This document shows positions 1 to 8,082 of a DNA stretch of 58,815 bases, in pieces (within the stretch, counting starts at the first letter, position 1; each line of letters begins with the position of its first letter). Source of the DNA: an uncultured Alphaproteobacteria bacterium. Lineage in GTDB: Bacteria > Pseudomonadota > Alphaproteobacteria > RF32 > CAG-239. Both the position numbers and the translations under genes were made by a program. The stretch covers positions 66,733-125,547 of the forward strand of contig CALXZH010000010.1 in assembly GCA_944393175.1 (NCBI GenBank), given 5' to 3'. The notes beneath the pieces are model-generated. The model ran no database searches and had not been told where the DNA came from. It saw only the letters and a program-made list of their open reading frames with translations.

Positions 1-2
1 TG

Positions 3-41
3 AATCTATATCAACAAGGTGTGACCGAAGAGGGTAAATAA
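3..41 (+). CDS. C-terminal fragment of an upstream gene
   Basis: An open frame enters from the left edge and reads NLYQQGVTEEGK before a TAA at 39-41, two bases before the next start codon. The tight spacing is what an operon partner would show. In other Alphaproteobacteria the gene before a divergent polysaccharide deacetylase plus rppH is often a carboxy-terminal protease (ctpA), but 12 residues are far too few to identify it. It could also be a chance open frame. Confidence 0.4.
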   Translation, partial: NLYQQGVTEEGK

Positions 42-42
42 T

Positions 43-1215
43 TTGCTTAAACGATTATTTGCAATTAAATATTTGTTGCTAATCGGCCTATTAACAATAG
101 GGGGATTAATCTTTCTCGGATATTTTTCGGCAAATAAAAAAAGCGAGCCAAAGTATCGTTCTAAAATTGAACAAATTATGTATGATACAAAAAATAAATC
201 ACCGAAATATGTGATTACTTTACCTGATAGGAATCCAAAAACAAAAAAAGCCGAACCAGAAAAAATTGTTGCTGAAGTTGATAAAAATAAGACTGAAAAA
301 AAGGAAAAATTAACCCCTTTGCAAGAGGCTATGCAAAATCTTCCGCATTTGGGCGCTTTAGGCAAGGCTACAAATAAACTCCCACTGAACTATATTGAAC
401 CCGACAGCAATTTAGTTGAAAATGTCGGAAAATTTTTCTTGCCCAAAATTGATGGAACCAAAAAACCTTGGGAAGCTTATGGCAAAAAAGTAGACGTCAT
501 GCCCAGATTTTTTAAGGTTGCCGTTGTGGTTAAAAATTATGGTGTTAATCAGGCAAATGCGGCATTAATTGCTGATGGGCTGCCAGATGAAGTGAGTTTT
601 TCGTTTTCACCTTATGCCTTAAATATTAAAGACCAAGTCGTTTATGCCAGAAATATGGGGCATGAGACTTATATGGACTTTTTGCTCCCTTCCAAAGATT
701 ATTTGAAATCAGACAGTGGTCCGTTATCTATGAGCTTAACCGCAAGTTTAGAGGAAAATAAAAATCGTTTATATCAAGTTCTCGGCGGAAATTTTGCTAT
801 CGGCGGAATGATTGTTTCCCAAGGAATTGCAGATGAAAGCAATGTTGAACAGCTTTCAAAATTGCTTACCGAACTTCAAGCCAGAGGCTTATTGATGGTT
901 GATGCCAGCGGTGAAGATTTTATCAATAATATGAAAATTGATAATTTGGCCAGAGTTAAAGCTGATATTTTGATTGAAGATGACTTTAGTAAGGACAGTG
1001 TTGCAAATAAATTGGCAGAGGCCGAAAATATCGCCCGTGAGACAGGAAAAGTTATTATTGTGACCGAACCCAAGCCTTCGGTAATTTTAGCGCTTAATGG
1101 CTGGTTTAAGAGCTTTTCGCCGCAACTCTCATATGAGCAAATGAAAGAACAAAATATTACCGAAATTGAAAAGCCGTTTGCATTGGTTCCTATCTCTAAT
1201 CTGGTGGTTGAATAA
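43..1215 (+). CDS. Divergent polysaccharide deacetylase family protein (YibQ/DUF610-like)
   Basis: This 390-residue protein has an N-terminal membrane anchor (about residues 8-28, LLLIGLLTIGGLIFLGYF), a lysine-rich linker to about residue 95, and a periplasmic domain from about residue 155. The domain has the divergent polysaccharide deacetylase pattern: a VAVVVKNYGVN strand where active families have a metal-binding D, then LPDEVSFSFSPYA, MGHETYMDFLLPS and later MIVSQGIADE. The start is TTG at 43, supported by GAGGG 8 bases upstream and an in-frame stop just before it. It shares TAATG with rppH, so the two are translationally coupled. Members act in the envelope but their substrate is not established, and the usual catalytic residues look degenerate. 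Confidence 0.75.
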   Translation: MLKRLFAIKYLLLIGLLTIGGLIFLGYFSANKKSEPKYRSKIEQIMYDTKNKSPKYVITLPDRNPKTKKAEPEKIVAEVDKNKTEKKEKLTPLQEAMQNLPHLGALGKATNKLPLNYIEPDSNLVENVGKFFLPKIDGTKKPWEAYGKKVDVMPRFFKVAVVVKNYGVNQANAALIADGLPDEVSFSFSPYALNIKDQVVYARNMGHETYMDFLLPSKDYLKSDSGPLSMSLTASLEENKNRLYQVLGGNFAIGGMIVSQGIADESNVEQLSKLLTELQARGLLMVDASGEDFINNMKIDNLARVKADILIEDDFSKDSVANKLAEAENIARETGKVIIVTEPKPSVILALNGWFKSFSPQLSYEQMKEQNITEIEKPFALVPISNLVVE

Positions 1216-1706
1216 TGGAAAAACATTTTAGAAAAAATGCCGGCGTGGTTGTTTTTAACGCGCAAAAAAAAGTTTTGATGTGTCGGAGAATTGTCCCTCA
1301 AACTGACGGTTGGCAATTTCCGCAAGGCGGAATCGAACCGGGAGAAACACCCCTGCAAGCCGCGCAAAGAGAATTGTTTGAAGAAACTTCCGTTAAATCC
1401 GTCGTGGCGGTTAAAACACTTGATTATGCTTTGCGTTATGAATTTCCGGAAAGCGTTAAGCAAAAATTTCGCTCAAAGGGAATTGTGAGTGACGGACAAG
1501 ACCAATATTGGTCATTATTCTATTTTACCGGAACGGACAACGAAATTAATCTTCGCACAGCTGAGCCCGAATTTGATGAATATGCCTGGAAAAATATTGA
1601 AGAAGCACCCGACTTGGTTTGGGAAGTAAAAAAAGAAGTCTATACCAAAATGGTGCAGGAATTTAAGCCGATTATTGAGTGTTTTGATGCAAAAAAGCCT
1701 CTTTGA
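1215..1706 (+). CDS. rppH: RNA pyrophosphohydrolase (Nudix)
   Basis: RppH removes pyrophosphate from the 5' end of mRNA and so opens transcripts to RNase E decay. The 163-residue protein is one Nudix domain: RKNAGVVVFN at the N terminus, then the Nudix box GGIEPGETPLQAAQRELFEE at about residues 38-57, and the WQFPQGG lead-in typical of the RppH/IalA group. The length is normal for the family. The ATG at 1215 overlaps the stop of the deacetylase-like gene. The TGA stop lies inside the loop of the downstream terminator hairpin. Confidence 0.92.
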   Translation: MEKHFRKNAGVVVFNAQKKVLMCRRIVPQTDGWQFPQGGIEPGETPLQAAQRELFEETSVKSVVAVKTLDYALRYEFPESVKQKFRSKGIVSDGQDQYWSLFYFTGTDNEINLRTAEPEFDEYAWKNIEEAPDLVWEVKKEVYTKMVQEFKPIIECFDAKKPL

Positions 1707-1718
1707 AAAGAGGCTTTT
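1693..1718. terminator. Bidirectional terminator between rppH and recR
   Basis: A hairpin with arms AAAAGCCTCTT and AAGAGGCTTTT and a 3-4 base loop is flanked by A- and T-runs. It serves the convergent rppH (+) and recR (-). The rppH stop codon TGA (1704-1706) forms the loop. Confidence 0.85.
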
Positions 1719-1721
1719 GTT

Positions 1722-2315
1722 TTAGAGAAGTTTGCGAGAGTTTAGGGCTAATTGGATTGTTCCCTCATCCATATAATCCAATTCCGCTCCCATCGGAATA
1801 CCTTGGGCAAGCGTGGTCACCTTTACCTTACTGTCTTTGAGCTTGGAGACCAGATAGTGTGAGGTGATTTGACCGTCAACCGTTGCCGGAAGTGCTAAAA
1901 TGACTTCTTTGACATCTTCTTTGGTCAGGCGGTAGAGCAAGCTCTCAATATTCAAATCCTCGGGTGCAACCCCGTCTAAGGCCGATAAAACACCACCTAA
2001 AACGTGATATTTTCCCTTAAAGAAAGACACTCTCTCCATTGCCCACAAGTCGGCTACATCTTGCACCACGCAAATTTGTTGAGAATCCCTTTTATCCGAT
2101 GCGCAGATAGAGCAAGGATTTGTGGTATCAAAATTGCCGCAAATTTCGCAAGTCGTTACATGGGCGGCGACTTCATTAAGGCTTTCTATTAACGGCAACA
2201 ACAAGGTTTCCTTCTTTTTTAGAAGGTGCAAGACAATTCGTCTTGACGAACGGGTGCCAAGAGAGGGGAGTTTGGCTATTTGTTTGATGAGTTTTTCGAT
2301 TTCTGTTCCGGCCAA
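1722..2315 (-). CDS. recR: Recombination protein RecR
   Basis: RecR works with RecO (and RecF) to load RecA on gapped DNA. The 197-residue protein has an N-terminal helix-hairpin-helix region (IAKLPSLGTRSSRRIVLHLL), a four-cysteine zinc finger (CEICGNFDTTNPCSIC, about residues 56-71), and a Toprim domain (ICVVQDVADLWAMER, then YHVLGGVLSALDGVAPEDL). It ends with the usual GIPMGAELDYMDEGTIQLAL. It is the last gene of the SRP RNA-dnaX-ybaB-recR run, 12 bp after ybaB, a very common bacterial arrangement. Confidence 0.95.
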   Translation of the reverse strand: MAGTEIEKLIKQIAKLPSLGTRSSRRIVLHLLKKKETLLLPLIESLNEVAAHVTTCEICGNFDTTNPCSICASDKRDSQQICVVQDVADLWAMERVSFFKGKYHVLGGVLSALDGVAPEDLNIESLLYRLTKEDVKEVILALPATVDGQITSHYLVSKLKDSKVKVTTLAQGIPMGAELDYMDEGTIQLALNSRKLL

Positions 2316-2327
2316 GGTCGTTGTCCC

Positions 2328-2648
2328 CTAAAAAGGAAGCTTAATACCGCCCAAATTCAGCCCACCGGTGACATCTTTCATGCCTTCGCTCATCGCTGTA
2401 TCAACTTTGGCATGGGCATCGTTGTAGGCCGCTAAAATCAAGTCTTCAAGAATATCGACTTCTTCTGGTACCAAAAGCGACTTATCAAGCTCTACCTTTT
2501 TGGCCTCAAATTTGCCGTTTAACGTGATTTTTACCAAGCCACCGCCGCTGGTGCCGGTGATTTCTTGTTGCGCTAATTTGGCTTGCGCCTCTTCCATTTT
2601 CTTTTGCATTATTTGCGCTTGTTTCATTATGCCTTGAATATTCATCAT
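2328..2648 (-). CDS. YbaB/EbfC family nucleoid-associated protein
   Basis: This is a 106-residue YbaB/EbfC protein. The family forms small dimers that bind DNA with little sequence preference. The N-terminal helix IMKQAQIMQKKMEEAQAKLAQQE, the central sheet with GGGLVKITLNGKFEAKKVELD and the C-terminal helix with LILAAYNDAHAK are all present. The start codon overlaps the dnaX stop by 4 bp, so its translation is coupled to dnaX. Confidence 0.92.
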   Translation of the reverse strand: MMNIQGIMKQAQIMQKKMEEAQAKLAQQEITGTSGGGLVKITLNGKFEAKKVELDKSLLVPEEVDILEDLILAAYNDAHAKVDTAMSEGMKDVTGGLNLGGIKLPF

Positions 2649-4375
2649 TGTTCATTGTCCTCGTCATAGATTATTTCTGAAGTTTCTCCGCCAAAGAAGT
2701 TTGAGCTCTCGTCCTCATCTTCTTCAGCCATTTTGCGGGTCGCGGTTTCGATTTTTGCGCCCTTAAATTCTGCCATAATCGCTTTAACCAGCGGGTATTC
2801 CATTATGTTACGCTTTTCTTCCTCTTCGGCGGCTTTTTCCATATCGGCTACCGTAACGCCCAATGCGCCTCGAGCCATTTCAATCTTCCAGGTCAGGCCG
2901 GTGGCTTGGGTCAATATCTTGTGCAAGTTCAGAATAAAATCAGGGTGAACTTTATCTGAGGCTGTCATTTTGATATAGCCGCTCTTAAACTCAGATATTG
3001 AGACGTCATTTTTCAAAGCATATTCGGCCAAAGGCATTTTATGCACTTCCAAATAGTTTAAGAGATCAGAAAGTTGATTAAAAGTCAGAAAATCACTCTC
3101 GGCGGTATTTGGTTCAGGCTCTGCCGCCAAAGCACGATTAAAAACCGGAGGCGGTGTCGTCTGCGGTTCGGCTTGTGAAACTTGCGGGCGGAAACTACCT
3201 AAATTAGAGTTTTTTTTTACGTCGTTTAACAGCTCATAAGGCGTCGGTAATGATGCCGAATAAGCCACGCGAATTAATATCATTTCAAGGGCGTCTATTT
3301 GTACCGGAGCGGCTTGAAGTTCGCCTAAGCCCTTTATCATCATTTGCCAGATTTTGGAGAGAATCGCAATTGATACCTTGGAATTTAGTCTTTGGCAAAA
3401 GTCTCTTTCGGTTTCGCTTAAGGACGAATCGTTGATAAAACTCGGTATCAATTTGGTTTTGGCCAACAAGTGAGTAATATTTATCAAATCTTGCAGTAAA
3501 GAAGTCGGGTTGGCACCGTTTTGATACTGGGTTTGGAGTTTGAGCAGGCTCTCTTTGGTGTCTCCGCTGATTAAGCTTTCAAACAATTCAAAAGTTTGAT
3601 TGCGGTCAGCTAAACCAATCATCTCTTTAACAATATCGGTTTTGATTACCCCGGCTCCCAAAGAAATGGCTTGGTCAAGCAAAGATAAACTATCACGCGC
3701 CGAACCATCGGCCGCTTTGGCTATCATGTGCAGAGCCTCATCTTCGGCTTTGAGATTTTCGGCAGCAATGATTTTGTTAAAGAGTTTGAGCAAATCCTCG
3801 ATTGAAAGGCGTTGCAGGTCAAATCTTTGGCAACGCGACAAAACCGTGACCGGAACTTTGCGTATCTCGGTCGTGGCAAAGATAAATTTGACATGCGAAG
3901 GTGGCTCTTCCAGCGTTTTTAACAGAGCGTTAAACGCATTTTTGGAGAGCATGTGGACTTCGTCGATGATGTATATTTTGTAACGCGCATTGGTCGGTTT
4001 GTATCTGACACCGTCCAAAATCTCGCGAATATCGTCCACACCCGTACGAGAGGCCGCATCCAACTCCATAACATCAATATGTCTGCCGGCTGCAATGGCT
4101 TTGCAGTTTTCACAAACGCCGCAGGGATGTATGGTCGGGCCGCCTTTGCCGTCTAATCCCGTGCAGTTCAGAGCCTTGGCAATAAGTCTGGCGGTTGTGG
4201 TTTTACCAACACCGCGGATTCCGGTTAAAATATAGGCATGGTGCAGACGATTGTTTTTAATGGCATTGGTTAAGGTTTGGACCAAAGCATCTTGTCCCAG
4301 CAAGTCTTCAAACGTTTGCGGGCGATACTTACGGGCTAAAACCACATATTGATTTTCGTTTTCTTCTTCTGCCAT
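2645..4375 (-). CDS. dnaX: DNA polymerase III subunits tau/gamma
   Basis: DnaX is the ATPase subunit of the clamp loader. The 576-residue protein starts with the ARKYRPQTFEDLLGQ motif, Walker A GIRGVGKTTTARL (about 53-65), a zinc-binding module (CGVCENC), Walker B IYIIDEVHML, and the SRC arginine-finger motif (VLSRCQRFDL). Domain III ends at about residue 380. A linker and a tau-type C-terminal region follow. A run of nine A residues at codons 386-389 (coding strand) sits at the end of domain III with a stop two codons on in the -1 frame, so a shorter gamma-like form is possible. The SRP RNA gene lies immediately upstream and ybaB overlaps its end. Confidence 0.95.
   Translation of the reverse strand: MAEEENENQYVVLARKYRPQTFEDLLGQDALVQTLTNAIKNNRLHHAYILTGIRGVGKTTTARLIAKALNCTGLDGKGGPTIHPCGVCENCKAIAAGRHIDVMELDAASRTGVDDIREILDGVRYKPTNARYKIYIIDEVHMLSKNAFNALLKTLEEPPSHVKFIFATTEIRKVPVTVLSRCQRFDLQRLSIEDLLKLFNKIIAAENLKAEDEALHMIAKAADGSARDSLSLLDQAISLGAGVIKTDIVKEMIGLADRNQTFELFESLISGDTKESLLKLQTQYQNGANPTSLLQDLINITHLLAKTKLIPSFINDSSLSETERDFCQRLNSKVSIAILSKIWQMMIKGLGELQAAPVQIDALEMILIRVAYSASLPTPYELLNDVKKNSNLGSFRPQVSQAEPQTTPPPVFNRALAAEPEPNTAESDFLTFNQLSDLLNYLEVHKMPLAEYALKNDVSISEFKSGYIKMTASDKVHPDFILNLHKILTQATGLTWKIEMARGALGVTVADMEKAAEEEEKRNIMEYPLVKAIMAEFKGAKIETATRKMAEEDEDESSNFFGGETSEIIYDEDNEQ
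3204..3220 (-). promoter_or_regulatory. dnaX: Candidate slippage/frameshift site in dnaX
   Basis: On the coding strand the sequence is GT followed by nine A and then CTCTAA. Zero frame reads GTA AAA AAA AAC (Val-Lys-Lys-Asn). A -1 shift, or one extra A in the mRNA, reads AAA CTC TAA and stops at 3204-3206 after about 390 residues. A9-type slippage in dnaX is known from Thermus and A-rich -1 frameshifting from E. coli. Use of this site is inference. Confidence 0.55.
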
Positions 4376-4402
4376 TAAATTGTCTTCTTTAAATTTTGAG
4401 GT

Positions 4403-4489
4403 GGAGGACGAATGACCTTAACCTTATTCGTTACGGCTGCTTCCTTCCGGACCTGACCGGGTTGGCGAAGGGCTAACCCAACGTCCTCC
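4403..4489 (-). ncRNA. ffs: Signal recognition particle RNA (4.5S type)
   Basis: The minus strand carries the SRP RNA core GGTCAGGTCCGGAAGGAAGC (in the window, GCTTCCTTCCGGACCTGACC at 4438-4457), which includes the GGAA tetraloop and the Ffh-binding internal loops. The ends pair: GGAGGACG (5') with CGTCCTCC (3') at 4482-4489 and 4403-4410. The size of about 87 nt fits the short bacterial form without an Alu domain. It pairs with Ffh for co-translational targeting. It sits just upstream of dnaX on the same strand, a conserved placement. Exact ends are estimated from the terminal stem. Confidence 0.93.
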
Positions 4490-4588
4490 TTATTTTCTCG
4501 TTTGTGAGAATTTCTGGTTTAACTTGGTTTAATATCGTCGATATTCCCTTTTTTTTCAAGGGAAAAATTATCTATTAACACCGCTTTT

Positions 4589-6067
4589 CTAATCCGAAAC
4601 AACGATGTTTAACTTCTCTAAACCTTGTTTGACGATTTCTTTTTCTTTGTCGCTCGGAACATAGTCTAAAGGTTGATTTTCCAAACTTAGCGGATAACCA
4701 TAGATTAGTGTTTGCGCGGTTGAGGTATCTTTGCCAAAAATTTTGGGCGCAACATACCCCGGCTCTAACACAATATTGCCGTTGTTTTCAATATTTGTTG
4801 AGGCTGTCGAAAATTGTTTTGGCGCTTCATCTATTATAAAATTCCCGTCCGGACGGATTTCTACAATATCTAGACTGTGTTGATTTTGGCCGTTGGCTAA
4901 CAGTCTAAAAGCTCCGTTTATCCCGACATAACCGTCCATATCCGTAATTGAGAAATTCATATCTTCACTTGGTTTTTGCGATAAAGCCGAAGCTAAAGCC
5001 ACCGCGTCATACCCCATGGAATAAAGGCTGCTCGGACGCTCGCCAAATATAGAGGTATATTTCTCAATAAAATAATCACTGTGCGACCGTGATAATGCGG
5101 GAAACCAGCTGCCGCGCATGGTGGATTCTTTATTCAAAACCGTGTTTTCCCATACGCTGGTGCCAATAAATTTTACTTGCGGGGCATAGACATCATAGTA
5201 ACCAAACATTGAAACTGCCGCCTTGAGGCTGGCACCGCTTTCAGGAATCAAAACCGTATCAAAATCAACCTCTCCCAAAGTATCGGTTTTGTTTAGGCGC
5301 TCCAATACTTTTCCGGCCGTCGCATCTCCTTGGCTGATTTTGTTGCGGAGGCTGCTTTTAAAGCGTTGAAGACGCGATGTCCGTGCATCATAGTCCGAAA
5401 GCTTTCTGGTTATGGATGAAAAATCCGTGGTTCCCGGCGTATAAAAACCTATACGCGTAATACTGACACCATTCTTTTGTGCCGATTTTACCGCGGCGCG
5501 TGCAACCGCTACGCCGGTATTGTTGTCCGGCACAAGCAACGCAAAGCGCGAACGGCCGTTTTGAGCTGTATAGGTAATTATGCGATCAACCTGCTCTTCT
5601 ACCATCAGGCCTAAAGTATAAACTTCGGGCTGTAAAACATTCGACATGGTGCTGAAAGCTATTACCGGAATGTCATGTGAGCGGGTTTCCTCTGAAATTG
5701 CTTGAACTGAACTACTCTTTAGCGGGCCGATTATCAATCTTGCATTTTGATTGATGGCATTGGTTACGGCAACACGCGCGCCTTCGGGCGTGCCTTTGGT
5801 GTCGTAATATTGCAAAATTAATTTGGGATTGCGGACATCTTCTAAGGCTATCATAGTGGCATTTTTAAGCCCTTGTCCTTGCTTGGCGGCAGTGCCGCTT
5901 AAGGGCAACAAAACCCCTACCCTGAATTTGTCATCTCCGCCGAAATTTACTTCACTGATTTCGGTGTTGGAATCGTTTATTCCGCCTTCCATACTCACGT
6001 TGGTACTTTGGCAACCGCTCAAGACTAAAAAGCCCAGCAAAAAACTTATTTTTTTTAACACTTGCAA
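4589..6067 (-). CDS. Penicillin-binding protein activator-like lipoprotein (LpoA C-terminal type)
   Basis: The 492-residue protein begins with a lipoprotein signal peptide with the lipobox VLSG-C (Cys19), so it should be anchored in a membrane on the periplasmic side. From about residue 47 it has a type I periplasmic-binding fold (RVGVLLPLSGTAAKQGQG, then LIIGPLKSSSVQAISEE and IPVIAFSTMS), as in the C-terminal domain of LpoA, which activates PBP1A in E. coli. Alphaproteobacterial homologues lie divergent from rsmI, as here. No LpoA N-terminal TPR domain is present, so a role in peptidoglycan synthesis is by analogy. An amino-acid-binding role is less likely because no transporter genes are near. 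Confidence 0.8.
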   Translation of the reverse strand: MQVLKKISFLLGFLVLSGCQSTNVSMEGGINDSNTEISEVNFGGDDKFRVGVLLPLSGTAAKQGQGLKNATMIALEDVRNPKLILQYYDTKGTPEGARVAVTNAINQNARLIIGPLKSSSVQAISEETRSHDIPVIAFSTMSNVLQPEVYTLGLMVEEQVDRIITYTAQNGRSRFALLVPDNNTGVAVARAAVKSAQKNGVSITRIGFYTPGTTDFSSITRKLSDYDARTSRLQRFKSSLRNKISQGDATAGKVLERLNKTDTLGEVDFDTVLIPESGASLKAAVSMFGYYDVYAPQVKFIGTSVWENTVLNKESTMRGSWFPALSRSHSDYFIEKYTSIFGERPSSLYSMGYDAVALASALSQKPSEDMNFSITDMDGYVGINGAFRLLANGQNQHSLDIVEIRPDGNFIIDEAPKQFSTASTNIENNGNIVLEPGYVAPKIFGKDTSTAQTLIYGYPLSLENQPLDYVPSDKEKEIVKQGLEKLNIVVSD

Positions 6068-6138
6068 TTTATCCCAAAATAGAAAATCATATAGCCTGAA
6101 GTTAGCTTAATTTTCTTTGTTTGTAAAGTGATAGAATA

Positions 6139-6975
6139 ATGAATAACGGTTTATATGTGGTTGCTACGCCGATTGGCAATTTAGATGATATTTCTAAACG
6201 CGCTTTGGAGGTTTTAACTCAAGCCGATGTGATTGCTTGTGAGGATACCAGAGTTACCCGAAAACTCTTTGCTTTGCTCTCGCTTGATGCAAACAAACCT
6301 TTCATCACTTACCAAGACCATAATGAAGAGCAACAAGCCCAAAAGTTAATTGACCTCATTAATGAAGGAAAATCATTAGCTCTTGTCAGTGATGCCGGTT
6401 CTCCTTTGATTTCGGACCCAGGGTACAAGCTGGTGCGCAAATGCCGTGAACAAGGCGTTAAGGTGTGGACGGTTCCGGGATGTTGCGCCGTTATCTCTGC
6501 CTTGCAGCTCTCAGGTTTACCGACCAATCGTTTTATGTTTGCCGGATTTATTCCAAACAAAGAAAAAGCTCGTGAAGATTTGTTTAAGGAGCTGTGCTTA
6601 CTTAACTCAACTTTGGTGTTTTATGAAACCGCACAGAGAATCGTTAAAACACTAAATGTGGCGCAAAAATATTTTCAAAACCGCGAAATTGCCGTGGCCA
6701 GAGAAATAACAAAACTCTATGAAGAGTGCCTTAATGGTACGGCTGAGGAGTTAATTCAGCACTTTGAAAATAATACACCTAAAGGAGAAATGGTGTTGAT
6801 GGTGGCACCGCCTGTTGAATCTTCGGCTTCGGATATTGATATTGAATCTCTCTTGAAAGAAAAACTCAATAGTATGACATTAAAATCTGCGGTGAAAGAA
6901 ATTGCCGATACCTATCATTTGAACAAAAATAACGTTTATGAACTGGCTTTGAAACTTAAAAATGACAAATTATAG
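6139..6975 (+). CDS. rsmI: 16S rRNA (cytidine-1402-2'-O)-methyltransferase
   Basis: RsmI methylates the ribose of C1402 in the 16S rRNA decoding site. The 278-residue protein shows the tetrapyrrole-methylase-type fold with its signature stretches: VVATPIGNLDDISKRALE at the N terminus, IACEDTRVTRKL, LVSDAGSPLISDPGYKLV, VPGCCAVISALQLSGLPTNRF, and a C-terminal GEMVLMVAPP. It is divergent from the LpoA-like gene with a 71-bp shared promoter region. Its last 14 bases overlap yraN. Confidence 0.95.
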   Translation: MNNGLYVVATPIGNLDDISKRALEVLTQADVIACEDTRVTRKLFALLSLDANKPFITYQDHNEEQQAQKLIDLINEGKSLALVSDAGSPLISDPGYKLVRKCREQGVKVWTVPGCCAVISALQLSGLPTNRFMFAGFIPNKEKAREDLFKELCLLNSTLVFYETAQRIVKTLNVAQKYFQNREIAVAREITKLYEECLNGTAEELIQHFENNTPKGEMVLMVAPPVESSASDIDIESLLKEKLNSMTLKSAVKEIADTYHLNKNNVYELALKLKNDKL

Positions 6976-7315
6976 TGCCGGAAAATTAGCTGAATTTTTG
7001 GCTTGCGGTTTGCTTAAGACCAAAGGCTATAAAATCGTTGCCAAAAACTATAAAACCGGCAAAGGGACGCATGCCGGCGAGATTGATATTATTGCTAAAA
7101 AAGATAATCTCCTCATTTTTGTTGAGGTCAAAAAAAGAAAAACTCTTGAAAATGCCGCTTATGCAATCTCAGAAACTCAAAAATCTCGCATAAAAAAAGG
7201 GGCTGAGGCTTTTTTGGCGCTCAACCCACAATTTGAAAATTATGATATGCGCTTTGATGCAATTTTAATTGCTTTTCCACTTGATTTTCAGCATATTGAA
7301 AACGCTTGGTTCTAG
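6962..7315 (+). CDS. YraN/UPF0102 family endonuclease-like protein
   Basis: This 117-residue protein has a compact PD-(D/E)xK-like fold: GKLAEFLACGLLKTKGYKIVAKNYKT, then GEIDIIAKKDNLLIFVEVKKRK, which supplies the E, D and ExK residues. The usual length is about 115-125. The cellular role of the family is not known. Translational overlap with rsmI is the standard arrangement. It converges on cvpA with a 4-bp overlap of the two stop regions, so no terminator separates them. Confidence 0.88.
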   Translation: MTNYSAGKLAEFLACGLLKTKGYKIVAKNYKTGKGTHAGEIDIIAKKDNLLIFVEVKKRKTLENAAYAISETQKSRIKKGAEAFLALNPQFENYDMRFDAILIAFPLDFQHIENAWF

Positions 7316-8073
7316 TCCAAAGAATTTTCTATCAAGCGGTCTAAGTTGGTGCGTTCGTGCATATTGTATCCGTCAAAGTCTTCTTGCAGAGGTTGGGCTT
7401 TTTTCTCAGACTTAGCCTTTTTCTTGGATTTGACTTGCGGTTGAGCTAATTTTTCAAACAAATCATCGCTTGATTTGTTGGTTGTTTCCTCTTTTGCTTC
7501 CTCTTTTTGTTCTTCTTTGGCTTCGTCTTCTTCCGATTTTTCTTCTTTTCCGCTAATGGTGGCGGCTTTTTCTTTGATGGTGTCAAGCGTTTCTTTCGGA
7601 ATCAGATTTTCTATCGGCTCGGCAAATTCTCCGGCTAACTGAAAATATCTTGAATTTTTAAATGTCTCGGGTTGGCGCTCTTTGGGCATTATCCAACTAA
7701 TCAGAATATTAAGCAAAATCACCAATAAAAAGGCTCTCATAATGCCAAAAAACAATCCCAGCATTCTATCCAGCGAGCTTAATTTGCTGGAGCGGATTTT
7801 ATCGACAATGTTGCCGGTTAAAAGTATCCAGATTACCATAAACAAAATTAAGATAAAAATGGCTGTCACAACGCCGGCTATCATCCCGCTGGCAATATAT
7901 TCTTTGGTGATGGGGGTAAAGACCGGCAAAAAGTAAATAACTGCGGCAGAGGCCAATACCCAGCCGATGATGGATAAAACCTCTTTCATCAGGCCGCGAC
8001 TCAAAGCAATGAGTGCCGAAATTCCCAACATAATTAAAATGACAATATCTAAATTGTTTAATGGTTGTGACAT
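7312..8073 (-). CDS. CvpA family membrane protein with charged C-terminal extension
   Basis: Residues 1-150 hold four membrane segments with the CvpA hallmarks: NLDIVILIMLGISALIALSRGLMKEVLSIIGWVLA, and later SLDRMLGLFFGIMRAFLLVILL. From about residue 175 the protein is a low-complexity Glu/Lys-rich tail (EEKSEEDEAKEEQKEEAKEE, then KSKKKAKSEKKA) ending in YNMHERTNLDRLIENSLD. The tail makes it longer than E. coli CvpA (162 aa), as in many Alphaproteobacteria. It follows radA by 9 bp. CvpA proteins are tied to envelope homeostasis and, in E. coli, colicin V export; the exact function here is unknown. Confidence 0.85.
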   Translation of the reverse strand: MSQPLNNLDIVILIMLGISALIALSRGLMKEVLSIIGWVLASAAVIYFLPVFTPITKEYIASGMIAGVVTAIFILILFMVIWILLTGNIVDKIRSSKLSSLDRMLGLFFGIMRAFLLVILLNILISWIMPKERQPETFKNSRYFQLAGEFAEPIENLIPKETLDTIKEKAATISGKEEKSEEDEAKEEQKEEAKEETTNKSSDDLFEKLAQPQVKSKKKAKSEKKAQPLQEDFDGYNMHERTNLDRLIENSLD

Positions 8074-8082
8074 CTTTTTATC

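Noticed and set aside
876..1463. Minus-strand frame of 195 codons across the deacetylase-like gene and rppH
   Set aside because: Antisense to two well-supported genes, one with a complete Nudix box.
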